From: 9FT-COMBO-48-23 sp963754385
Lineage (GTDB): Bacteria; Chloroflexota; Dehalococcoidia; GIF9; UBA5629
Direction of reading: 5' to 3'
NCBI GenBank assembly: GCA_963754385.1
Contig: CAVWGE010000003.1
Span: 1-64,000 of the forward strand
DNA length: 64,000 bases
Of the stretch, positions 1-8,972 are shown piece by piece. The translations under genes were made by a program, and so were the position numbers. The notes beneath the pieces are model-generated. The model searched no databases and was not told the origin of the DNA. It saw only the letters and a list, made by a program, of their open reading frames with translations. Position 1 is the first letter of the stretch. Every line of letters begins with the position of its first letter.

Positions 1-3
1 TAC

Positions 4-1488
4 GTGGAAAACTCATATCAGAAATTTGCTAAAAATGTCGCAATAATAGGGATTACCAACCTCCTATACTTTCTAGGTGGGTTAATCCTAGTGTTTCTGC
101 TTACTAAAACATTAGGGGCTGGCGACTACGGAATATGGGTCCAAGTAGATGTGACCGTTCAGCTAGCCCTAGTCATTGCTGGGCTAGGCTTGCCGTTTGC
201 CTTGTCGAGATTCCTGGCTGCGGAAACAGACAAAGGGAATTTGCAAGACGGGTTTTACTCAGCACTCACCATAGTTACCTTGGTTACCTTAGCTGCCTCC
301 ATTTTATTGATTGTTCTTGCCGAACCTATTGCCAAAGCCTTTTTTGCGGGTGCCACACAAATAGTGCTAATAACCAGTCTTATTATTCTAGTCTGGTCTT
401 TAGACACGATGTTTCTTAATCTATTTAATGCAAAGCTTCAAATGCTAACCTATGGTCTTTTCACGATTGCCACGAAGTTCGGTGAGATTGGCTTGATTGC
501 TTATTTTGTCTTAAATGGTCACGGGATACTGAGTGTAGTGCTTTGTGTTTTGGCAATTAGAACTCTGATATTGCTAATTCTGTTCTTCCTTGTAAAATCT
601 CAGATTGGTATCAAAAGGCCACGTTTTTGCAACGCTAGGGAATACTTGAGCTTTAGTCTACCAACCGTCCCCAACAATGTTTTTGCCTGGTTAGTTTCCT
701 CTAGCGACAGATATGTCATTGGATACTTTCTAGGAGCGGCATCTGTTGGTGTTTATTCTGCAGGTTATGCACTGGGAGTAATTCCAATCACGCTTGCCGT
801 AGTATTGGCCTCTGTCCTGTCTCCTACATTATCCAAGCTTTATGACGAGGGCAAAATTAGTGAGGTAAAAACGCACTTGAGCTACTCTTTGAAGTATTTT
901 CTGGCATTGACTATCCCTTTTGTCTTTGGAACACTAGTTCTTGCTAAGCCAGTATTGAGGATTCTCTCGAACTCTGAAATAGCTTCCCAGGGGTATTTTG
1001 TTGTCCCTTTGGTTGCTCTAAGCGTTTTGTTCTGGGGCGCTTACTGGGTGATAAGTCATATTTTAGTGCTAGTTAAAAAAACAAAAATAATGGCCCTTAT
1101 CTGGGTAATTGCTGCTGTAGCCAACCTCGGACTTAATATAGCATTAGTGCCTCACTTGGGGATTCTGGGTGCAGCTCTCAATGCTTTAATTGCCTACTCT
1201 CTGGCACTGAGTATAGGAACCTACTATTGTTTCAAGGAGTTTACATTTACAATTGACTGGCGCTTCATAATAAAGAGCCTGGCCGCTTCGGTGATAATGT
1301 CTGTGATCATCTGGATAGCATATCCGAAGACTATTTTGCATACAGGTATAATGATCCTAGCCGGATTAACAATATATGGGATAACTCTTGTCCTGCTTAG
1401 AGGTTTCTCGAGGGAAGAGGTCGGTTTCTTTAGAAAGTTACTTAGGGAAGGCGCCAATGTTATGAATACTGATGATAGAACTGGGTGA
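4..1488 (+). CDS. Wzx-type polysaccharide/oligosaccharide flippase
   Basis: This is an integral membrane protein of the MATE-like polysaccharide biosynthesis family (RfbX/Wzx). Members flip undecaprenyl-linked glycan units across the cytoplasmic membrane. About a dozen hydrophobic segments span nearly all 494 residues, starting with the glycine-rich first helix near residues 15-35 and the family-typical stretch with GAGDYGIW at 38-45. The start used is a GTG at base 4. The frame is open to the window edge, so the true start could lie further upstream. It is the only + strand gene in the first 34 kb and converges on the nonulosonate operon, so it probably exports the glycan that operon helps to make. 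The substrate cannot be told from sequence. Confidence 0.85.
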   Translation: MENSYQKFAKNVAIIGITNLLYFLGGLILVFLLTKTLGAGDYGIWVQVDVTVQLALVIAGLGLPFALSRFLAAETDKGNLQDGFYSALTIVTLVTLAASILLIVLAEPIAKAFFAGATQIVLITSLIILVWSLDTMFLNLFNAKLQMLTYGLFTIATKFGEIGLIAYFVLNGHGILSVVLCVLAIRTLILLILFFLVKSQIGIKRPRFCNAREYLSFSLPTVPNNVFAWLVSSSDRYVIGYFLGAASVGVYSAGYALGVIPITLAVVLASVLSPTLSKLYDEGKISEVKTHLSYSLKYFLALTIPFVFGTLVLAKPVLRILSNSEIASQGYFVVPLVALSVLFWGAYWVISHILVLVKKTKIMALIWVIAAVANLGLNIALVPHLGILGAALNALIAYSLALSIGTYYCFKEFTFTIDWRFIIKSLAASVIMSVIIWIAYPKTILHTGIMILAGLTIYGITLVLLRGFSREEVGFFRKLLREGANVMNTDDRTG

Positions 1489-1525
1489 TATTCGGCTTAC
1501 CAAAAGTTCAAGTTCTAACATCTTC

Positions 1526-4138
1526 TTACAACTGCGCCTGCGGGTGCATCTTTTCTGGAATATAGGCGCGAGATCGCAAATAGGCGGCGAATTTGAGTAG
1601 CAGCAAGTCATTATACTTGCGGGCGAAGAGCTGGGCACCAAAGGGCAGACCCCCGGGTGACACAAAGACGGGCGCGCTGATAGCAGGAAGATGGGTTAAA
1701 GTCCACATTAGCGCTTGGTCACGCTTCTCTCTTTCCTCCCGCAATGGCGCTTCGCCCACTGTGCTGAGGCACAAACCTGCATCAAAATCGCTCATCAATT
1801 CATCCATAATGATGATAAGCTCTTCCTGATCGTTCAAAGCCTGCTGATATTGCTCCTTCGTAATGGACCTCCCATGTTCAATAAGTTCATACATGATGGG
1901 AGACACTAGTTCTTTTCTTTTTGCCTCGTCCTTAAAGTAATACGCCAATGTTGAGTCGTAGATCATGGCGTGAATCTCATGGCACCGTTTCATTGGTTTT
2001 GGCAATTTAACCCCTACAATCTCAATATTCTTATCTCTCATTAGGGTGTTAATCCAGCTGAGGAATGCCTCCTCAGCATAAGGATGGATAAATTCCCAGG
2101 CACTGTTGGGGAAAAGTGCAACTCGCCACGGCCGATTATCGGGCTTGTTTTGCCGCTGTTTATTGGTCAGAATAGTGTTGCTGATGGGGTAGTCCCGGCC
2201 ATGCACTCGAAGCACATTGAACACGGTCTCTAGATCTTCGAAGTAAGCGGTAAAAAAACCTAGAGTATCAAGGCTGTCGGTGGTTTTGAGGGTGCCCGTA
2301 CGAGGTATAAGGCCAAACGAAGGTTTGAAGCCGTACACGCCACAATAGCTTGCAGGGCGGATGATAGAGCCGGCAGTTTGTGAACCTAGAGCAACAGGAA
2401 CCATGCCAGTCGCCACAGCAACAGCCGAACCAGATGAAGAAGTGCCGGGGTTTCTGGAAAGATCATGCGGATTAAGCGTTTTGCCGAGGGCGTGAACGGC
2501 GAATTCTGCGGTAACAGTCTTTCCCGCCAACAACCCACCAGCCCGTTTGATATGAAATACTACTCTAGCATCATTGCCTGGGTTAAACCCTTTCCAGATG
2601 GGACTGCCCATCTCCGTGAGAAAATCCTTGGTATTGAATATATCTTTTATTCCCACTGGAATCCCCTCCAAAAGCCGCATGGACTTTTCTGAGGCGAGGC
2701 GTTTCTCGATTTCATGAGCTCCCTCAAGCAGTAACTCGGGATTGAAGGCTTGAAAGGCTTGGATGTGGGGGTCAACCTCTTGGATGCGGCTGATGCACGC
2801 CTCGGCAATGTCAACCGGTGTCACTGCCTTGTTGAGATATCCTTCAAGAATTTGCTTGATGCTCCATTGCGTGAAGATATTAGCTGACAGGTCATGGCGC
2901 TCCTTCATTTCGCGGGAGATTTGTCTACCGGTATCATAATGTGGTATTTCTTTACTCTTCAGTCTTTCTATCAGTTGCAGGGTGAATGGCAGAATTCGTT
3001 CCTCGTTTGATTTCTCTTTTGGCAGGACAGGCATGTCCACACCTTTGAGCTGCGGCATCCGCTGACTTTCCATGGCCTTATAGAACTCATCTTCATTCAT
3101 ATTGGCGATGCCGAGAAAATAGTCCAGCGCCTCCGGACGTATAGGGTCAATTTGACTAATCAGCCTTAAGCCCTCCTCCCGGGTGAGTAAGCCATTACGG
3201 ACATCGATGCATGCCTGGTCCGTAGCCCGTCCAAAACCCCGTTTCAAATAGCAGGTGAAGTCATGCATGCCTGGCATCACACATTCCGCACTCTTGTAAC
3301 GTTTGTAGCTATTTTCTATCTCGGTTTCCCGCCAGCCGTATTCGTCCCGAACAAACTCGGTTTGTCGCTCACCGTCCCAAAAGATGTAAGTGCCGAGATG
3401 GATCCCCATCACGCCAGCCTCTTCACATTCTTGCTCAGTCGGTAGCTGGAACGGATGAACATCCTTCGGTGTGATATAGTCACAGACCATTTGGTTCGGG
3501 GTCTTTTTAGCCGAAACCTTGGTAAAATACTCCCGGTCAAACTTGATTGGTTCGTAGTAAGATGCCCGCCCCTGGCTTTCAGCAACTGATTCGCCGTAAA
3601 CGATTAATGGAATTTTGAATTTCACTGCCACTTGCAGCGGGAAAGCGCCGCAACCGCTGTGGCAATGCCAACACGTATCCCCTATGGTATGCAGCGAACG
3701 CTTTGCCATGCGGTTTACCAGGTCTCGGTTCGGCGTAAACATTATATGATCAATTTTGAAAGTCTCTAGTAGATTCATCAGGTTGTACCAGCCGGTTTCG
3801 CTGTACCAGTTGTGGTTGAAAGTGACGGCCAATGGCTTCATGTTATAGACATTGACGAGGACATGGGCCTGAAACATGCTATCCTTTCCGCCACTGATGG
3901 GTAGGAGACAGTCGTAATTATTACCTGCTTTGGCTCTGGACGCCTCCAATATTCTCCTGAGATCGTTTTCACGACTGTGCCAATCAATATGCATTTTCTG
4001 TTCCGATGACCGGCATGCCCGGCAAATGCCGAGTTCATCGCGTTGATGCCCTTCCTCGGTTTCCGGTATACAGCAGCGCACACAATATGCCATATTGCGG
4101 AATAGGGGTTGTCCCTTCTTACTCTTGGTTTTACTCAC
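1526..4138 (-). CDS. N-acetyl-sugar amidotransferase (PseA/WbpG-like) fused to an amidase-signature domain
   Basis: This 870-residue protein joins two enzymes. Residues 1-365 match PP-loop N-acetyl-sugar amidotransferases (WbpG/PseA family), with a PP-loop SGGKDS at 82-87 and Cys pairs C19/C22 and C39/C42 that may bind zinc. That family turns an acetamido group of a nonulosonate into an acetamidino group. Residues 415-870 are an amidase-signature hydrolase with the complete triad spacing: Lys498 in GIKDI, cis-Ser567 in the GTSSSGSA loop and nucleophile Ser591 in TAGSIIRP. Known WbpG enzymes take ammonia from HisH/HisF-like partners; none is encoded here. I infer that the amidase domain supplies ammonia, as GatA does for GatB. 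The GTG start has a GGAG site 7 bases upstream, in a leader nearly identical to that of the PseI gene. It is the last gene of the operon. Confidence 0.85.
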   Translation of the reverse strand: MSKTKSKKGQPLFRNMAYCVRCCIPETEEGHQRDELGICRACRSSEQKMHIDWHSRENDLRRILEASRAKAGNNYDCLLPISGGKDSMFQAHVLVNVYNMKPLAVTFNHNWYSETGWYNLMNLLETFKIDHIMFTPNRDLVNRMAKRSLHTIGDTCWHCHSGCGAFPLQVAVKFKIPLIVYGESVAESQGRASYYEPIKFDREYFTKVSAKKTPNQMVCDYITPKDVHPFQLPTEQECEEAGVMGIHLGTYIFWDGERQTEFVRDEYGWRETEIENSYKRYKSAECVMPGMHDFTCYLKRGFGRATDQACIDVRNGLLTREEGLRLISQIDPIRPEALDYFLGIANMNEDEFYKAMESQRMPQLKGVDMPVLPKEKSNEERILPFTLQLIERLKSKEIPHYDTGRQISREMKERHDLSANIFTQWSIKQILEGYLNKAVTPVDIAEACISRIQEVDPHIQAFQAFNPELLLEGAHEIEKRLASEKSMRLLEGIPVGIKDIFNTKDFLTEMGSPIWKGFNPGNDARVVFHIKRAGGLLAGKTVTAEFAVHALGKTLNPHDLSRNPGTSSSGSAVAVATGMVPVALGSQTAGSIIRPASYCGVYGFKPSFGLIPRTGTLKTTDSLDTLGFFTAYFEDLETVFNVLRVHGRDYPISNTILTNKQRQNKPDNRPWRVALFPNSAWEFIHPYAEEAFLSWINTLMRDKNIEIVGVKLPKPMKRCHEIHAMIYDSTLAYYFKDEAKRKELVSPIMYELIEHGRSITKEQYQQALNDQEELIIIMDELMSDFDAGLCLSTVGEAPLREEREKRDQALMWTLTHLPAISAPVFVSPGGLPFGAQLFARKYNDLLLLKFAAYLRSRAYIPEKMHPQAQL

Positions 4139-4172
4139 AGTGTTGCTCCTGCCTGCACTTTAGTGTCAAGTA

Positions 4173-4703
4173 CTATTCTTCTTTGAATAAAGCCTGGTGG
4201 ACAAGGTCAACTTCCTGACCTTCACAGAGGTAATGTCTTATCCGTCGGCCATCCTCTCTCATGTTCATGCGTGCCATAATCCTGAGCATGGGTGTGTTTA
4301 CGGCCAGGGTGCCTGCCGTTACTTTGCGCAGGCCGGCTTCATGCAGCAGAAAATGACATACCGCATCAAAAGCCTCAAAGCCATAGCCCTTTCCCCAAGT
4401 CTCTTTTTCACCTATTAAAATGCCGACATCGCCTAGCCGATTATTAGGGTCAACATAAGCATTTATATTACCAATGTGTTCTCGAGTTTTTTGTAGCTCG
4501 ATTGCCCAGAAGTAGTGGGGCGTCCCTTCAAAGGATTGCCAATAGGCTCGGCACGATTCGAGAGTGTGCTTGCGGTGACGCTGTTCGCTGAAGCGAACCA
4601 CCTCAGGGTCATTAAGCCATCCTACATAGCGCAGGGTCAGGTGTCGTTCAGAGAACGGCGTGATTAAAAGTCGTTTAGTCTTTATGTCCGATGATTTTGC
4701 CAT
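4173..4703 (-). CDS. pseH: GNAT N-acetyltransferase, PseH-like
   Basis: A 176-residue GNAT acetyltransferase of the RimJ/PseH type. It starts with the family's typical segment (KTKRLLITPF, then WLNDPEV near residues 29-35) and has the acetyl-CoA loop in ETWGKGYGFEA near 102-112. PseH acetylates the 4-amino group of the UDP-sugar made by PseC, using acetyl-CoA in the cytoplasm. The call rests on fold plus its place between PseI and the amidotransferase, and on the otherwise complete PseB/C/G/I/F set. Another sugar-amine or ribosomal-protein acetyltransferase cannot be excluded from sequence alone. It lies 20 bases after pseI in the same operon. No clear Shine-Dalgarno site is visible. Confidence 0.75.
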   Translation of the reverse strand: MAKSSDIKTKRLLITPFSERHLTLRYVGWLNDPEVVRFSEQRHRKHTLESCRAYWQSFEGTPHYFWAIELQKTREHIGNINAYVDPNNRLGDVGILIGEKETWGKGYGFEAFDAVCHFLLHEAGLRKVTAGTLAVNTPMLRIMARMNMREDGRRIRHYLCEGQEVDLVHQALFKEE

Positions 4704-4723
4704 GGCGTTATGCTAGCGATACC

Positions 4724-5791
4724 TCACTTACTAGCCACCATCTCCCAACTCAGTGGCGTCCCCCGCCTAATATCCTGGGTTGCTCGCTGTCCCAGTATCT
4801 CTCTAAGATGCTTGGGGGCAAGCCCAAGCCCTGGGCGGATGGAGCGCACATTTTTCTCGGTGAATAGCTCACCTTTTTTCACATATTTTACCACAAAGAG
4901 TGAACGGCGGAAAACACGGCTTTTAGCCTCTTGTTCGCTTACCTTGTAGTTAATTTTGCCAAGCGCTTTCTCTGCAATGCGAATCGCTTCTACCATCGCC
5001 TTAAACTCCGCAGGCTCCAAGGAGAAGGCACTGTCAGGGCTCAGGGTGCTTCGTGAAAGAGTGAAGTGCTTTTCTATAATGCAAGCCCCTAAAGCCACGG
5101 CTGCTACAGGTACAGCAATTCCCAATGTGTGGTCGGAAAGTCCGACAGGAACCTTGAATTTCTTAGCCATGTCCGGGATGGTTCTCAAATTCACTTCGTC
5201 TGGTGGTGCAGGATAGGCGCTGGTGCATTTCAGCAGTGCTATCTGCCTGGCACCCCCTCTTTGTGCTGCATGTATGGCCTCACCGATTTCATCTTGCGTA
5301 GCCATGCCGGTTGATATAATTATCGGTTTACCCTTGCTGGCGATATATTCAATCAACGGAATGTCTACAATCTCAAACGAGGCGACCTTATAAGCCGGCA
5401 CACCCATCTCTTCCAGAAAATCCACTGCTGTTTTATCAAAAGGCGATGAGAATAAATCTATCCTCAGGTCATCCGCTACCCTCTTGAGTTTTGGCTGCCA
5501 CTCCCAGGGCATATAGGCTTCGCTGTAGAGGTCATGAAGGGTCTTTCCATCCCAAGGCGTGCCCCCGCCAATTTGGAATTCCGGCGCATTGCATTTGATG
5601 GTGAGAGTATCAGGTGTATAGGTCTGCAGTTTGACGGCATCGGCGCCGGCCTTTTTGGAGGCTTCAATTAATTTCGCCGCCTCATCGAACTGCTGGCGAT
5701 GATTGGCAGATATCTCGGCTACGAGGTAAACCGGGCTAGACCGATCGATACGTTGACTGCCAATTTCAATATATTTGCTCATGGTTGCCAC
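4724..5791 (-). CDS. pseI: Pseudaminic acid synthase (NeuB family)
   Basis: This enzyme condenses phosphoenolpyruvate with a 6-deoxy-diacetamido hexose (the altrose isomer in PseI) to give the nine-carbon nonulosonate. Residues 1-280 form the NeuB TIM barrel, recognisable from AEISANH near residue 24 and the KLQTYTPDTLT strand. Residues 285-355 are the SAF (antifreeze-like) domain with FRRSLFVV and the closing IRRGTPLSWEMV. The 355-residue length fits the family. The GTG start at 5791 has AGGAG seven bases upstream; an ATG three codons in is the alternative. PseI versus the legionaminate and sialate synthases is decided mainly by the neighbouring PseB, PseC and PseG. Confidence 0.88.
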   Translation of the reverse strand: MATMSKYIEIGSQRIDRSSPVYLVAEISANHRQQFDEAAKLIEASKKAGADAVKLQTYTPDTLTIKCNAPEFQIGGGTPWDGKTLHDLYSEAYMPWEWQPKLKRVADDLRIDLFSSPFDKTAVDFLEEMGVPAYKVASFEIVDIPLIEYIASKGKPIIISTGMATQDEIGEAIHAAQRGGARQIALLKCTSAYPAPPDEVNLRTIPDMAKKFKVPVGLSDHTLGIAVPVAAVALGACIIEKHFTLSRSTLSPDSAFSLEPAEFKAMVEAIRIAEKALGKINYKVSEQEAKSRVFRRSLFVVKYVKKGELFTEKNVRSIRPGLGLAPKHLREILGQRATQDIRRGTPLSWEMVASK

Positions 5792-5839
5792 GATGTTGCT
5801 CCTAACTGTAATTTCATGAACCGTGCGTATTGGCTCATA

Positions 5840-6652
5840 TCAGTCCTGGCTTGCCGCAATAGGCGGAGTAGTCTCACCAATTTTCCGCCATAACCAAATT
5901 CTGCCTTGCCCCAGTTCTCCGATCGGCGGTAATTGCAGAGCAAGTTGATTGACTGGTGCTTCATATTGGGGTTCCTGTCCATCTTGGGCCGCCAGCCAGG
6001 CATTCACTACCCGGCTCAATAAGTAGTAGGTCGAACTATAATAACTAATGCCCTCCAATTTGACCCCTGGGAAAGCAGTTGCTTGAAGTTCGACGTCACG
6101 GAAATAGCGATTGTGCCAGGGTGCGGTTATTCGGGATAGCCCAACTAATTCACGGAGCGAATTAATCTTATCCAGGCCATCTTGACTGCTCTCGCACATT
6201 ACATATAACCCTCCATCAACCAGCAGGGAAATGATACTAACGATAGCCTGTCTTTGCGCTGACCAGTCAGGGAGATTAATTAAAGTACGCTCGGTATAAA
6301 TTAGATCAAACTTTTTTAAAAAGCCTGACAGGTTGTGGACGTCTCCTACTTGGAATCTCACGGCACCTATAAGATGCTGACCTATCGCCATAGACTTTGC
6401 CGCCGTAATCATTTCCTCCGCAAAGTCTATGCCTATTATATCTACGTTAAATCGTCGTGCTAATTCAATTGCTGTAACACCATTACCACATCCCACTTCC
6501 AGAATGTGCATACCATCGTGAATATATGCAGAAATCGCCTCAATCTCTAACTGCTTGGCGATCACATCCCTAGTGCCAGCCCAGCGGCCTAATCCAGCAC
6601 GGCTATTCCAGAATGCACGGACATCTTGAATAAATGCCTCACTGTCCGACAT
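5840..6652 (-). CDS. Class I SAM-dependent methyltransferase
   Basis: A 270-residue Rossmann-fold methyltransferase. Motif I is ILEVGCGNG at about residues 50-58, followed by IIGIDFAEEM (motif II) and FDLIYTERTLINL (post-I/motif III). Its start overlaps the end of pseG by 14 bases, so the two are translationally coupled. It is one of two methyltransferases in this nonulosonate operon and probably methylates the sugar or an O-acyl substituent. The substrate is unknown. It does not match the pseudaminate-associated methylase family to which the other one belongs. Confidence 0.75.
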   Translation of the reverse strand: MSDSEAFIQDVRAFWNSRAGLGRWAGTRDVIAKQLEIEAISAYIHDGMHILEVGCGNGVTAIELARRFNVDIIGIDFAEEMITAAKSMAIGQHLIGAVRFQVGDVHNLSGFLKKFDLIYTERTLINLPDWSAQRQAIVSIISLLVDGGLYVMCESSQDGLDKINSLRELVGLSRITAPWHNRYFRDVELQATAFPGVKLEGISYYSSTYYLLSRVVNAWLAAQDGQEPQYEAPVNQLALQLPPIGELGQGRIWLWRKIGETTPPIAASQD

Positions 6653-7697
6653 TTGTAGATTCTCCCAACTGGTCTAGTATTATAGAGGTAATGCGCTTTG
6701 CTCCCTGTCCATCAACCAGAGTCTTTCCCATTTGGCTCATGGTTATGCGTGCTTTCTTATTGACTAAGAGTTCTTCAATTAACTGATTTATTGGTTTCGA
6801 ATGGTAAGTGGATTTGAAATTGAGGCCAACGGCAATATTTCTTTCTTTGAGTAATCTAGCAATCGCCTCTTGATTTGGTGCCAGTACCATAGCGAGCATT
6901 GGAACTCCCATGTACACCAGTTCCCAAGTTGTGCTTCCAGCTCCTGAAACCACCACGTCTGCCCAAGACATCAACTCCGGCATATTCCCCGCATTGCGGA
7001 TCAAGCGAATAGGAATTTGACTTTGCCTGATTGCCGATTCCAGCACATCAACGTAGGTATTGCTCGCACCAACAATAACTATTGCCTCCAAATCAGTTAC
7101 ATCTACTTTCTGGACCGCCTGAATCACTTTAAGTGTGTGATTCTCAGGGTCGCTACCTCCTAGAGTCACCAGTACCCGCCGTGCTACCTCTGGAATCTCT
7201 CGTTTCCATTCCTTCCAGGCAAGAAACTCTCTCCTGAGGAGTGCATAATGCGTGCCGAGCAAAAGGCGGGTGTAAGGCTCACAGGAGTAATGCAATTGTT
7301 CCGCATGCAGGTTCTGGTTAAGCACGATGTCAGCATAATAGTGCTTCAGATGAGCCATGTCATCTATTACAAGCAGTCGGTGACCTGCTTCTTTCAGCCG
7401 TTGCTGATATGTCTCGTCGAAATGATAGCCATCCAGCACAACCCAGGCGTTGGGATGGGAAGCTAAAACTTCCTTTGTCCGGTCCCAATCGCTGGGGTCA
7501 GAATACGGACGACCCAGTAAGTGTATATCAAATCCTTCCTCCCGAAGCCGCTGGAGGAGTTCTTCACTCTGGCAGGCGGTGATGAAAATCACCTGTCCAC
7601 CGATGTCCTTCCAAGCTTGTGCCAGTGCCAGGCAGCGCATTAAATGCCCTATGCCTATCCGGGTGCCGGCATCGGCTCGAATCACTAGAGGCTCCAT
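6639..7697 (-). CDS. pseG: UDP-2,4-diacetamido-2,4,6-trideoxy-altropyranose hydrolase
   Basis: PseG removes UDP from the diacetamido sugar nucleotide, giving the free sugar that PseI condenses with PEP. The fold is GT-B/MurG-like. The N-terminal motif IGIGHLMRCLALA places the expected catalytic histidine at His18, where C. jejuni PseG uses His17. LVTLGGSDPEN (near 178) and SGAGSTTWEL (near 253) form the nucleotide site. The 352-residue length is slightly above the usual. The gene lies 3 bases after the DegT aminotransferase stop and overlaps the next methyltransferase by 14 bases. Its presence favours pseudaminate-type over sialate-type chemistry. Confidence 0.9.
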   Translation of the reverse strand: MEPLVIRADAGTRIGIGHLMRCLALAQAWKDIGGQVIFITACQSEELLQRLREEGFDIHLLGRPYSDPSDWDRTKEVLASHPNAWVVLDGYHFDETYQQRLKEAGHRLLVIDDMAHLKHYYADIVLNQNLHAEQLHYSCEPYTRLLLGTHYALLRREFLAWKEWKREIPEVARRVLVTLGGSDPENHTLKVIQAVQKVDVTDLEAIVIVGASNTYVDVLESAIRQSQIPIRLIRNAGNMPELMSWADVVVSGAGSTTWELVYMGVPMLAMVLAPNQEAIARLLKERNIAVGLNFKSTYHSKPINQLIEELLVNKKARITMSQMGKTLVDGQGAKRITSIILDQLGESTNVGQ

Positions 7698-7700
7698 AAC

Positions 7701-8963
7701 CTATGTTTTTAATTCCCCTCTATTCTCTAAAATCTTATTTATCGCCCTGATAATATCAGCCATATCCTCTTGTGTCGCTGGAGGTCTGCATACTGCTGTT
7801 AGCATCAGCTCCTTCTCATAAAGCCTTTCTGCTACAGGGCAGATACCCTTATCATAGTTGATTCCCTTGCCGAAGTAGTTGTAAATAAAAGGCTTAGCCT
7901 CGTGATAAATCGGGTTCAAATATAGAGGCCTGACATAACCTGCGCCAAAGGGAATGCCTTCTGCAACCAGAGCTTTCACAAAAAGGTCTCTAGAAATACC
8001 AGTTTTAGACTCGTCATATCTGATGGGGAAGACATAATAAACATGCTTAGCATTGGGATAAACTATCGGAGGTGTTAGTCCATCTATATCGCTTAATCTA
8101 CTGGATAAATAATTTGCCAGGTCAATCCGTTTTTGATTAAGTTTGTCAAGCTTCTTTAATTGCTCTATACCCAACGCCGCTTCTAATTCTGTCATCCTGT
8201 AGCCCCAGCCAAGCATGTCTGCTCTATAAGTGCGCTGTTTCTGACCTTCTAGTACTACCTCTCCATGGTTTCTCACCATGCGTGCTATCCCGGCAATGTC
8301 GTCATCATTGGTTATGAGCATTCCCCCCTCCCCGGTCATCATATTTTTAGTCTCCTGGAAAGAGAAGACGCCGCAATCGCCAATAGTGCCGACAAGTCGT
8401 CCCTTATAAATTGCGCCGGGGGCTTGAGCACAATCTTCAATAACTTTGAGTTTGTGCCTTTTGGCGATTTCCATGATTTTGTCCATATCTGCTGGGTGAC
8501 CGAAAAGATGGACGGGGATAATAGCCCGAGTCTGCGGCGTTAGGGCTTGTTCGATTTTGGCTGGGTTCATACAAAAGATATCAGATTGGATATCGACAAA
8601 TACAGGTATGGAATTGTTCATCAAGGCACATGTAGCTGTTGAGGTGAACGTGTATGGTGGAACGAGTACCTCCTCCCCTGCTTTAGTGCCACAGGCTACA
8701 ACCGCTGCATGTAAAGCTGATGTAGCTGAATTAAAAGCTACGGCATATTTTGTGCTATTGTAACTGGCAAAGTCCTGTTCGAATTGCCTTATCTTTTCGC
8801 CGCCCAGAAAATATTTCCCGGGCTGGGCTATGAATGTAGATAGTTTGCCGCTTTCAAGGACTTCCAGAACGGCTCTTTTTTCCTCTTCGCCTATGATAGG
8901 ATGGGGTGGAAAGGGTTTTTCTCGAACCTTTTTCCCACCTAACAGAGCCAACCTTCTGTTCAT
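7701..8963 (-). CDS. DegT/DnrJ/EryC1/StrS-family sugar aminotransferase (second in the operon)
   Basis: A 420-residue PLP-dependent aminotransferase of the sugar-nucleotide class (ArnB/DesV fold). The Schiff-base lysine is Lys206 in SFQETKNMMTGEGG. The phosphate loop FNSATSALHAA lies at 77-87 and the VIEDCAQAPGA strand near 174-184. It differs clearly from PseC further up the operon, so it likely acts on a different keto-sugar. It sits immediately after a Gfo/Idh/MocA dehydrogenase, the usual partner that makes a 3-keto substrate in WbpB/WbpE- and WlbA/WlbC-type pathways. I infer an additional amino substituent or a second amino sugar. An AGGGAG site precedes the ATG start. Confidence 0.83.
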   Translation of the reverse strand: MNRRLALLGGKKVREKPFPPHPIIGEEEKRAVLEVLESGKLSTFIAQPGKYFLGGEKIRQFEQDFASYNSTKYAVAFNSATSALHAAVVACGTKAGEEVLVPPYTFTSTATCALMNNSIPVFVDIQSDIFCMNPAKIEQALTPQTRAIIPVHLFGHPADMDKIMEIAKRHKLKVIEDCAQAPGAIYKGRLVGTIGDCGVFSFQETKNMMTGEGGMLITNDDDIAGIARMVRNHGEVVLEGQKQRTYRADMLGWGYRMTELEAALGIEQLKKLDKLNQKRIDLANYLSSRLSDIDGLTPPIVYPNAKHVYYVFPIRYDESKTGISRDLFVKALVAEGIPFGAGYVRPLYLNPIYHEAKPFIYNYFGKGINYDKGICPVAERLYEKELMLTAVCRPPATQEDMADIIRAINKILENRGELKT

Positions 8964-8972
8964 TTCTACTCC

